Assembly: GCA_902775835.1 (NCBI GenBank)
Contig: CACYNZ010000091.1
Span: 1-11,689, forward strand
From: an uncultured Eubacteriales bacterium
Lineage (GTDB): Bacteria; Bacillota_A; Clostridia; Christensenellales; Aristaeellaceae
DNA: 11,689 nt
Direction of reading: 5' to 3'
How positions within the stretch are numbered: the stretch's first letter is position 1; the number at the start of each line of letters is the position of its first letter. A model generated the notes under the pieces. The model saw nothing but the letters and a program-made list of their open reading frames with translations, was not told the DNA's origin and made no database searches. Below are positions 5,733 through 11,689 of this stretch, in pieces. Position numbers and translations under genes: made by a program.

Positions 5733-7286
5733 TTATTCGCCGTCCACAAAGGCGTGATACTGCTTGGTCCAGACTTCGCTGCGGATCTTGCCGTCGGTCT
5801 CCCAGGCGGTCTCCACAGCGGCCTTCCAGCCGTTCTCGTCCAGTTCGCCCACCAGGGCCTTTTCCACGGCCTCGTCGATGAGGGTCTGAGCGTCATCGGT
5901 CAGGAATTCGGCGTCGGTGCCGTTGAGATCATAGGGCACATAGTAATCGAAGGGCGGGATGGCCTTGATGCCCGCGTCGATCTGATTGCGCATCTCATAG
6001 GCGGTGTAGGCGCGCCAAGTGGAGGTCTCACGGGTGAACAGCGGCTGCGGATACTTGGAGTAGTCGTACCACTCAAGCAGCTGGTATTCCAGCATGTAGC
6101 GGTCGGTGGCGCCTTCGGGCTGGGTGAAGTACTTGCCGTCTTCGGTCAGCACATAGTGATCACCGGCGATGCCGTAGGTGGCCAGCATGTAGTTGGCTTC
6201 ATCGGCGAAGATCCAGTCCAGGAGCTTGAAGGCCCAGGAAGGATCCTTGGAGGTGGCGGACAGGGCTACTTCAGCCATGTAGATGGGGTTGCCGCCCCAG
6301 GCAGCCACGCCGGAGGGAGCATCGGTGAAGTTGGGGATGGCAGCCCAGGCGCACTTGCTGTCGGGATTGGCATTGACCAGGCGCTCGGTGCCCTGCAGGC
6401 CCATGTTGTACCAGCCGGAGCACATGCCGATACGGTCGGCAGCGCCCATGTCATTGGCGGTCTCATTGGTCATGGTGATGTAGTCCTGATTGATGTAGCC
6501 CTTCTGGTACCACTCAGCACCCTTGCTGACCAGTGCCCAGGCATTGGGATGCATGTACCAGGGCTTCACGGTTCCGTCTTCATCCAGGAAGCGGTCCACG
6601 GCGTCGCAGCCGCCCTGGGTGCCCAGGTAATACAGATGCAGAGGTCCGTTGAACAGGCTCTTGAAGTAGGGGATGTAGCCGTATTCATCGTTGGGATCGC
6701 CGTTGCCGTTCATATCGTTGTTCTTGACGCCCTCGAAATAGGCTTCCAGCTGTTCGAGGGTGGTGGGCATTTCCATACCCAGCTGCTCCAGCCAGTCCGT
6801 GCGGATGGAGGGCACGCGGCCGGCGGTGAAGGTCTCATGACGGGGCAGAGCCCAGATGTTGCCTTCGGAGTCCTTGCAGGGAACCCAGGCTTCCTCGGGG
6901 ATCATGGCCTTGATATGGGGCATGTAGGTGTCGAGCATTTCCTCGGTGATGGGCTTCAGGAAGCCGTTGGCTGCATAGTCAGCCCAGACACCGCCATGGG
7001 CGGTCAGGTTGATGCAGTCGAATTCCTCGCCGCCGGCAAGCATGACGTTGACGCGCTCATCCCAGTTGTTTTCCGGGACCACGATGACCTCAAACTTGAT
7101 GCCGGAGAGCTCTTCGATCATGGCATGGATCTTTTCGTTCTCCGTCTTGTTCTCCTTGTTGGAGTTGGAGCGGATGACAAAGCGCGCGGGCTCGGTCTGC
7201 ACTTCACCCTCGGCGAAGGCCAGAAGCGGCAGGGCGATTGTCATGAGAAGCGACAGAGCCAGGATCAGGGAAAGAAGTTTACGCAT
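5733..7286 (-). CDS. ABC transporter solute-binding protein (family 1, LplA-like)
   Basis: Exported binding subunit of an ABC importer, 517 residues, typical of the large binding proteins that pair with LplB/YtcP permeases. The signal peptide MRKLLSLILALSLLM...LLAFA ends at a signal peptidase I site after Ala25. There is no lipobox cysteine, unlike most Gram-positive binding proteins. Family signs are the N-terminal strand-helix (FVIRSNSNKENKTENEKI), the LTAHGGVWADYAANGFLKPI segment, RTDWLEQLGMEMPTTLEQLEAYFEGVK, and an acidic loop DMNGNGDPNDE (191-201) like the DPNGNG loops of this family. The ATG at 7286 is chosen because AGGAGG (7294-7299) lies seven bases upstream. It is the last gene of the operon, 42 bases after the second permease. 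Those relatives usually take up oligosaccharides, but the peptidase at the head of the operon leaves the ligand open. Confidence 0.92.
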   Translation of the reverse strand: MRKLLSLILALSLLMTIALPLLAFAEGEVQTEPARFVIRSNSNKENKTENEKIHAMIEELSGIKFEVIVVPENNWDERVNVMLAGGEEFDCINLTAHGGVWADYAANGFLKPITEEMLDTYMPHIKAMIPEEAWVPCKDSEGNIWALPRHETFTAGRVPSIRTDWLEQLGMEMPTTLEQLEAYFEGVKNNDMNGNGDPNDEYGYIPYFKSLFNGPLHLYYLGTQGGCDAVDRFLDEDGTVKPWYMHPNAWALVSKGAEWYQKGYINQDYITMTNETANDMGAADRIGMCSGWYNMGLQGTERLVNANPDSKCAWAAIPNFTDAPSGVAAWGGNPIYMAEVALSATSKDPSWAFKLLDWIFADEANYMLATYGIAGDHYVLTEDGKYFTQPEGATDRYMLEYQLLEWYDYSKYPQPLFTRETSTWRAYTAYEMRNQIDAGIKAIPPFDYYVPYDLNGTDAEFLTDDAQTLIDEAVEKALVGELDENGWKAAVETAWETDGKIRSEVWTKQYHAFVDGE

Positions 7287-7328
7287 GGGACAACCTCCTT
7301 TTGAATAATAAGGTATGTATGCCAATGG

Positions 7329-8210
7329 TCAGCCTTTGACAGAGCCGACCAGCATGCCCTTGACAAAGTATTTCTGCAGGAAGGGATACACGCAGAGAAT
7401 GGGCAGGGTGGCCACCACAATGGTGGCCATGCGCACGGTTTCCGCCGGCGGGATATTGTCCATGGCCGAGCCGACGGTGGCCACGTCCGTGACGTTGGCG
7501 GAATCGATCAGCATGCGCAGCGTGTACTGCATGGTCCACCAGTCCTTGCGGTTCATGTAGAGCATGGAGTCGAACCACATGTTCCAGTGGAACACCGCGT
7601 AGAACAGGGTGATGGTGGCAATGGAGGCGGTGGACAGGGGCAGATAGATGCGGAAGAACACCACCAGGTCATTGGCACCGTCGAGCTTTGCGCTTTCCTC
7701 CAGGGAATCCGGAATCTGCATGAAGAAGTTGCGCATGATGATCATGTTGAACGCGTTCACGGCACAGGGGAAGATGTAGACCCAGAAGCTGTTCACAAGG
7801 CCGAGCGTCTTGTTGAGCAGGTAACTGGGGATCAGGCCGCCGGAGAACCACATGGTGAACACCACCAGGGCGGTGACTGCCTTGCGGGCCGGGTAGTATT
7901 TCTTGGACAGGGGATAGGCCATGAGCGTGGTCAGCAGGATATTGAGGGATGTGCCGACAAGCGTGCGCAGAATCGTGGTGCGGTAGCTGTTGACAATATT
8001 GGAACCGGAGGAAAAAATGAAGGAATATCCGCTGAAGTCAAACGTGGCGGGGATAATGCGCAGCGGATGCAGGGCGCGCTCGATATCCGGCGTGACGCTG
8101 CGTCCGGCCACGAAGAGCACCGGGTAGATCATCACGAGGCACAGGAGAATCATGATGATGTCATTGACCAGGAGGAATACGCGCTCACTGTGGGTCAGAT
8201 TTCCGTTCAT
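7329..8210 (-). CDS. ABC transporter permease, MalG/YtcP-like
   Basis: One half of the membrane channel of the importer, 293 residues with about six transmembrane helices. The first follows a short cytoplasmic N-terminus (residues 13-35). The EAA loop that contacts the ATPase is ESAKLDGANDLVVFFRIYLP at 172-191, a close match to the EAAxxDGAxxxxxFxxIxLP consensus of the CUT1 carbohydrate class. PSYLLNKTLGLVNSFWVYIFP and NFFMQIPDSLEES are typical of YtcP/LplC proteins. AGGAGG (8220-8225) stands nine bases before the ATG and overlaps the stop of the preceding permease gene, so the two permeases are translationally linked with a 14-base gap. No ATP-binding subunit is encoded nearby. A shared MsmK-type ATPase elsewhere in the genome is the usual arrangement for this class. 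Confidence 0.94.
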   Translation of the reverse strand: MNGNLTHSERVFLLVNDIIMILLCLVMIYPVLFVAGRSVTPDIERALHPLRIIPATFDFSGYSFIFSSGSNIVNSYRTTILRTLVGTSLNILLTTLMAYPLSKKYYPARKAVTALVVFTMWFSGGLIPSYLLNKTLGLVNSFWVYIFPCAVNAFNMIIMRNFFMQIPDSLEESAKLDGANDLVVFFRIYLPLSTASIATITLFYAVFHWNMWFDSMLYMNRKDWWTMQYTLRMLIDSANVTDVATVGSAMDNIPPAETVRMATIVVATLPILCVYPFLQKYFVKGMLVGSVKG

Positions 8211-8224
8211 GCCTTCGCACCTCC

Positions 8225-9166
8225 TCAGAACAGGCCCTGGGCGCCGAGACGTTTGCTGGCGCGGTTGGAGAAGATAATCATGACCAGGACAATGACGGAT
8301 TTCACAAGCCCCACGGCGGCGGAGTAGGAGAACTTGGAAGACTGGATGCCGTTGCGGTAGATGTAGGTTTCGAACACGTCGGAAACCTCATAGACCGAAG
8401 GACTGTAGAGGTTATAGATCTGGTCGAAGTTGTCGTCGAACATGCGCCCGATCTGGAGAATCAGCATGATGGCGATGATTTCACTGATCTCCGGGATGGT
8501 GATGTGGATGATCTGCTGCATCTTGGTGGCGCCGTCCACCCTTGCCGCCTCATACTGCTCCTGATCGATGCCGGTGATGGCGGCCAGGTAGACAATGGAT
8601 CCATAGCCGATGGATTTCCAGATTTCGCTGATGACCAGGATCGGCCGGAACCAGTTCTTGGAGGTAAGGAAGTAAACGGGGGTTCCGCCCAGTGACTTGA
8701 TCAGCACGTTGATGGCACCCATGTCCGGGGAGAGCAGGGTGTTGAGGAGTCCGGCCACCACAACCCAGCTGAGGAAGTAGGGCATGTAGGTGATGGTCTG
8801 CACCGTGCGCTTGAACCAGTTCTTGCGGATCTCATTGATGAGAAGCGCCAGGAGGATCGGGGCGGGGAACGAGAAGACCAGGCGCAGAAGGCTGATATAG
8901 ATGGTGTTTCCGAACACGCGCCCGGCGTAGAGCGAGGAGAAGAACGTCTGGAAGTTCTTCAGTCCGATCCAGGGCGCGCTGGCGATGCCGGCGTATCCGC
9001 CGCCGGCGCCCTTGTAGTTCTTGAAGGCAATGATGATGCCATACATGGGCACATACTTGAACAGGATGAAGAACGCCAGTCCCGGCAGCACCATCAGATG
9101 CAGCCAGAAGTAGTCCACGAAAAAGTGTCTGACGGCCTTGCTGAAGGAGCGGTGCTTTGCATGCAT
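8225..9166 (-). CDS. ABC transporter permease, LplB/MalF-like
   Basis: The other half of the channel, 313 residues with six predicted transmembrane helices, the first at about residues 20-37. Landmarks are FKYVPMYGIIIAFKNY near residue 36, WIGLKNF at 66-72, and TYMPYFLSWVVVAGLL near 126. The EAA loop YEAARVDGATKMQQIIHITIP at 205-225 holds the conserved E206, D211, G212 and P225. This is the standard LplB organisation: no large periplasmic loop, a short Arg/Lys-rich N-terminus. The ATG at 9166 has AGGAGG (9174-9179) seven bases upstream. The peptidase gene ends 36 bases earlier with no terminator between, so it sits second in a four-gene operon. It should form a heterodimer with the following permease. 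Confidence 0.94.
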   Translation of the reverse strand: MHAKHRSFSKAVRHFFVDYFWLHLMVLPGLAFFILFKYVPMYGIIIAFKNYKGAGGGYAGIASAPWIGLKNFQTFFSSLYAGRVFGNTIYISLLRLVFSFPAPILLALLINEIRKNWFKRTVQTITYMPYFLSWVVVAGLLNTLLSPDMGAINVLIKSLGGTPVYFLTSKNWFRPILVISEIWKSIGYGSIVYLAAITGIDQEQYEAARVDGATKMQQIIHITIPEISEIIAIMLILQIGRMFDDNFDQIYNLYSPSVYEVSDVFETYIYRNGIQSSKFSYSAAVGLVKSVIVLVMIIFSNRASKRLGAQGLF

Positions 9167-9202
9167 GGCAGAACCTCCTTTGCTTGCGCTGCTATGGGAG
9201 AA

Positions 9203-10546
9203 TTAGAGTTTGTCCGTGCTGTCCAGACGCATGACAGCCTCTGCATAGACTTTCATGAATGAGACGATATGCTCCCAGTCCTCACTCTCATCACACTGAT
9301 GATAGTCCCCGTGGCCCTGGGGGAAGATGGATTCGGGGAAGAGACGCCCGGGCATGCCGGGGCCGTAGCCGAGGGCGTTGGGAAGCAGGGACGCGTAATT
9401 GCCGCCGGTCATGATGAAAGGCCCGGCAGGATCGCCGGTGACATCATGGTAGACATCGGTCAGCACCCGGACCAGCGGATGATCGCTCCGGAAATAGCAG
9501 GGCGGGCGCATGCTGCGGCGCTTACAGTCAATGCCGCTGGCTCCGGCCTTTGCCTGGGCGGAGGCAAGCAGGGCGTCGGGATTTCCGGTCACCGGGATGA
9601 CGCTGAAGACATCCACCAGGAGCCGGCCGTTCTCGAAGGACATCTGGGTGGGCCGGGCAAATACAGGGCCGGATGCCTCGTCGGAATAGGCGATGCCCAT
9701 GCTTTCCTCGCTGTCAAGAAGCGCGCGCAGCCCGGTGAGGCTTTCGGCATATCCGGGCAGGGCACTGCTGAGCTGCTCCAGCATGTGGAGCACGGCATTG
9801 TCGTGATCCGCCCGGATGATATGGAAGCCGTGGCCCTGGCTTCTGAGGACGCGGCCGTCGCCGAACTCGGCTGTGACCGTTTCCGGGGTTACGGAAATAT
9901 TGGAGCCGCACCTGAATGCAAGCGATGTGCCGGGATCAAGCGGAATGCTGAAGCGAAGCACCTGGGAGCCGCGCTGCGCGGTGCAGACGGGAAAGCCGGT
10001 GTCCGGCACCAGGCTCAGGTCCGGGCAGGCACAGTTTCTGACAAACCAGCGCACGTCGTCCATGCCGTTCTCCTCACTGGTGCCCAGATACAGTGACCAG
10101 TCCCGGTTCAGCTCAATGCCCTTTTCCCGGAGATACCGGAACACATGGAACACGGCAATGGCCGGCATCTTGTTGTCCTGAATGCCGCGGCCGATGAGAT
10201 AGCGGTGATCCACTTCCGTGCCCTCAAAGGGCGGATAGACCCAGTCCTCGGGATTGGGCACAGGCACCACGTCCAGATGGCACCAGATGCCGATGCTGCG
10301 GGCATGTTCGCGCCGGGTGAGCCGGATGCGGCCGACGGTATGGCTGAAATCATCACTGGAAAGGCCGTGGCGCGCGGCAAGGGTGTACATGTAGGCCAGG
10401 GCGTCCTGACAGGGCTGGCCGAAGGGCCTGACCGGAGAGGAAGGGTCTGAAATGCTCGGAATCCGTACAAGCCCGAAAAGATCATCGATGATTTCCTGAC
10501 GGTTATGGTTTATCCATTCCTGCAGATCAGGGAGCGATAGATTCAT
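9203..10546 (-). CDS. M20 family metallopeptidase (dipeptidase/aminoacylase type)
   Basis: Cytosolic di-zinc (or manganese) hydrolase of 447 residues, expected to cleave dipeptides or N-acyl amino acids. All metal ligands can be placed: H90 in HLDVVP (D92 orients it), bridging D124 in GRGIQDNKMP, catalytic E158 and ligand E159 in GTSEEN, D182 in VPDTGFP and H416 in HQCDE near the C-terminus. The lid domain lies between about residues 190 and 330. Length and the WVYPPFEG segment suit the PepV/Sapep-like branch. DNK replaces the more usual DDK. The frame is open far upstream, but homology begins at the ATG at 10546. That start has no clear SD, unlike every other gene here, so initiation may be weak or on a leaderless-type message. 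It heads the operon with two CUT1-like permeases and a binding protein, suggesting its substrate enters by that transporter (inference). Confidence 0.9.
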   Translation of the reverse strand: MNLSLPDLQEWINHNRQEIIDDLFGLVRIPSISDPSSPVRPFGQPCQDALAYMYTLAARHGLSSDDFSHTVGRIRLTRREHARSIGIWCHLDVVPVPNPEDWVYPPFEGTEVDHRYLIGRGIQDNKMPAIAVFHVFRYLREKGIELNRDWSLYLGTSEENGMDDVRWFVRNCACPDLSLVPDTGFPVCTAQRGSQVLRFSIPLDPGTSLAFRCGSNISVTPETVTAEFGDGRVLRSQGHGFHIIRADHDNAVLHMLEQLSSALPGYAESLTGLRALLDSEESMGIAYSDEASGPVFARPTQMSFENGRLLVDVFSVIPVTGNPDALLASAQAKAGASGIDCKRRSMRPPCYFRSDHPLVRVLTDVYHDVTGDPAGPFIMTGGNYASLLPNALGYGPGMPGRLFPESIFPQGHGDYHQCDESEDWEHIVSFMKVYAEAVMRLDSTDKL

Positions 10547-10638
10547 GCTGTCCGCGCGGTGCCGCAGACCGGCACAGCGCTTTTCCTTCTTTCTGGGGTG
10601 TAAACCCGCATATGATGTGTTCTGTTTCAGATGAAGAC

Positions 10639-10657
10639 ATGATACATATGCATTATA
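10639..10657 (-). promoter_or_regulatory. TATAAT box overlapped by an 18-bp imperfect palindrome
   Basis: On the - strand a perfect TATAAT occupies 10657-10652, about 105 bases upstream of the M20 peptidase start. It overlaps an 18-base near-palindrome centred on CATATG (10639-10656, seven of nine positions paired). No convincing -35 is found at 16-18 bases spacing, so this would be a regulator-dependent or weak promoter, with the palindrome as possible operator. Confidence 0.35.
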
Positions 10658-10734
10658 AACGCTGCGGCGGCGTAAGGACACGTGAAAATGAATCGGATAT
10701 CGTGCAGAATCGATCATCCTGCGCAGATTTTGCG

Positions 10735-10785
10735 TGGAATGCCTGGAATCCATGACGGGAGGAGCCTGGCTGGAATGTGTGGAAA
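10735..10785. repeat. four TGGAAW direct repeats in two pairs
   Basis: TGGAAT occurs at 10735-10740, 10744-10749 and 10771-10776, and TGGAAA at 10780-10785. Within each pair the spacing is three bases (9-base period, GNNTGGAAW), and the second pair repeats the first exactly 36 bases later. The block sits upstream of both divergent genes, a suitable place for an activator binding site. Confidence 0.5.
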
Positions 10786-10891
10786 AACCGGATAAAAGCG
10801 GCCGGATAGGACCAAAACCAATGAGGATCAGGGGAGGAAAGAGGATGATCGGAATTGCACGGCTTTTGATCTGATTTGCCCTATTCGAGCA

Positions 10892-10920
10892 TGGACAGGA
10901 GAGCGCTGCCCTGATATGAT
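10892..10920 (+). promoter_or_regulatory. promoter of the M24 aminopeptidase gene
   Basis: TGGACA (10892-10897, five of six -35 bases), a 17-base spacer, and TATGAT (10915-10920, five of six -10 bases) preceded by TGA, which gives an extended -10. Transcription would begin near 10927, leaving a leader of about 22 bases with GGAGG at 10936-10940. Confidence 0.75.
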
Positions 10921-10948
10921 GTATAAAAACGGACCGGAGGAAAGGAAT

Positions 10949-11689
10949 ATGCTTGAAAGCCGACTGAAAAAAGTAAGAGCGTCCATGAAGACCATGGGGA
11001 TTGACCAGCTTCTGGTGACCAGTCCTCAGAACCTGCAGTACCTGACGGATACGCAGGTCAATGCGCTTGACCGGCTCAATGCCCTGATTCTGGGACAGGA
11101 AAAGGCTGTGCTGGTCTGCTATATGCTGGCCCGGGTGGAAGCGGAAGGCATGGAAACCGTAATCTATGAGGACTCGGAAAAGACCGCGGAGGCGCTCTCG
11201 CCCTACCTGGAGGCGGGCAGTATCGGGGTGGACGGAAGCATGGCCAGCCGTTTTCTGCTTCCGCTGCAGGCGCTGCGGCCGGACCTGCGTTTCACATACG
11301 CGAAATGCGTGGAGTCGGCCAGGTGCATCAAGGATGCAGAGGAAGTCAGATGCCTCCGGCATGCCAGTGAAGTGACGCATGAGGTCTTTGCCATGGCCTT
11401 TGCGCAGATGCGGGAGGGCATGACGGTGCTGGATATGGGCGCGGTGTTTTCCGACTGCTTTGCCAGGCTCGGCGCGGGCCGGTTCCCCGGGGATCCCATG
11501 GTGGCCATGGGCAGCGGGACCGCGGATGTGCATCATGTGCCGGGGTACGCGAAGCTGAAGAAGGGCGATCCGGTCATGGTGGACACGGGCAAGCAGATCG
11601 GCGGGTATTACAGTGACATGACGCGCACGGTGTTCTTCGGGGAGCCCACGGAGGAAATGCGCCGCGTCTATGACGTGGTGCTCCGGGCC
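10949..11689 (+). CDS. M24 family aminopeptidase, Xaa-Pro type (partial, N-terminal 247 codons)
   Basis: Cytosolic metallopeptidase expected to remove N-terminal residues before proline or to split Xaa-Pro dipeptides. The window cuts the gene after 247 codons, with no stop. The N-terminal creatinase-like domain (1 to about 125) contains the usual opening MLESRLKKVRASMKTMGIDQ and NLQYLTD. The pita-bread catalytic domain starts near KDAEEVRCLRHASEVTHEVF. VHHVPG at 194-199 supplies the conserved histidine, and VDTGKQIGGYYSDMTRTVFFG gives metal ligands D212 and D223 with the family D-x10-D spacing. The remaining His and Glu ligands lie beyond the window. The ATG at 10949 has GGAGG eight bases upstream and a good promoter. 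It is divergent from a peptidase/ABC importer operon, consistent with a joint peptide-use role (inference). PepP and PepQ types cannot be separated here. Confidence 0.92.
   Translation, partial: MLESRLKKVRASMKTMGIDQLLVTSPQNLQYLTDTQVNALDRLNALILGQEKAVLVCYMLARVEAEGMETVIYEDSEKTAEALSPYLEAGSIGVDGSMASRFLLPLQALRPDLRFTYAKCVESARCIKDAEEVRCLRHASEVTHEVFAMAFAQMREGMTVLDMGAVFSDCFARLGAGRFPGDPMVAMGSGTADVHHVPGYAKLKKGDPVMVDTGKQIGGYYSDMTRTVFFGEPTEEMRRVYDVVLRA

Larger units (their letters stand above)
10547..10948. other. divergent intergenic region between the M20 operon and the M24 peptidase
   Basis: 402 bases without a convincing gene, separating two oppositely directed peptidase genes. It holds a palindrome over a - strand TATAAT (10639-10657), four TGGAAW direct repeats (10735-10785), two CCGGATA copies (10788-10794, 10802-10808), a nine-codon reading frame with a good SD (10845-10874) and the promoter of the M24 gene. 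The long - strand frame that stays open across it has no protein-like composition. Confidence 0.7.

Noticed and set aside
5754..7304. 516-codon + strand frame opposite the binding-protein gene
   Set aside because: It mirrors a clear binding-protein gene, has Gly/Val/His-rich shadow composition, and no SD. It is explained by GC-rich codon bias of the real gene.
10590..10610. GGGT/ACCC hairpin near the peptidase start
   Set aside because: Only four base pairs with a four-base loop; expected by chance in this composition.
10547..11536. Open - strand frame extending the M20 peptidase upstream by about 330 residues
   Set aside because: The extension lies antisense to the well-supported M24 gene and across a control region. 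Its translation is low-complexity and Arg/His/Pro-rich with no family signal. M20 homology begins at 10546.
1..11689. CRISPR arrays, tRNA or rRNA genes, insertion sequences, phage or defence genes
   Set aside because: No regular spaced repeats, no cloverleaf or rRNA motifs, and no transposase, integrase, nuclease or helicase motifs were found in any recognised frame.

Overview
The window is ordinary bacterial chromosome, GC-rich, with strong AGGAGG-type ribosome binding sites, tight operons and Sec signal peptides of the form ...AVA|E and ...AFA|E. Paired MalF/MalG-like (LplB/YtcP) permeases encoded without their own ATPase, an AzgA-type purine permease and peptidases point to a gut- or rumen-type Clostridia (Bacillota). 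This placement is inferred from gene style only; no phylogenetic marker is present.

Left part (+ strand). After the last 15 codons of an unidentified gene comes a 422-residue secreted protein of unknown function (91-1359) with its own intrinsic terminator. Next is a base-salvage cluster: a nucleoside hydrolase (1527-2477), translationally coupled through an ATGA overlap to a single-domain rhodanese (2474-2791), and then an NCS2/AzgA-type purine permease (2916-4340) with its own likely promoter and terminator. The hydrolase would release free base from nucleosides and the permease would import base. The last + strand unit pairs an uncharacterised 158-residue protein (4534-5010) with a flavodoxin-fold oxidoreductase carrying a four-cysteine iron-sulfur motif (5037-5606).

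Middle (- strand, read right to left). A four-gene operon runs M20 metallopeptidase (10546-9203), LplB-like permease (9166-8225), YtcP/MalG-like permease (8210-7329) and solute-binding protein (7286-5733). It ends in a strong terminator facing the + strand terminator of the flavoprotein unit. The transporter looks like a carbohydrate (CUT1) importer, yet its first gene is a peptidase, so the substrate is uncertain.

Right end. A 402-base divergent intergenic region holds a good extended -10 promoter for an M24 (Xaa-Pro type) aminopeptidase that runs off the window (10949-11689). It also holds a palindrome over a TATAAT box on the other strand, and four direct TGGAAW repeats arranged as two pairs 36 bases apart. 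These repeats are the best candidate for an undescribed regulatory site. I see no tRNA, rRNA, CRISPR, insertion sequence, phage or defence genes, and no clearly novel system. The most useful leads are the peptidase/ABC operon with its control region, the two uncharacterised proteins and the purine cluster.
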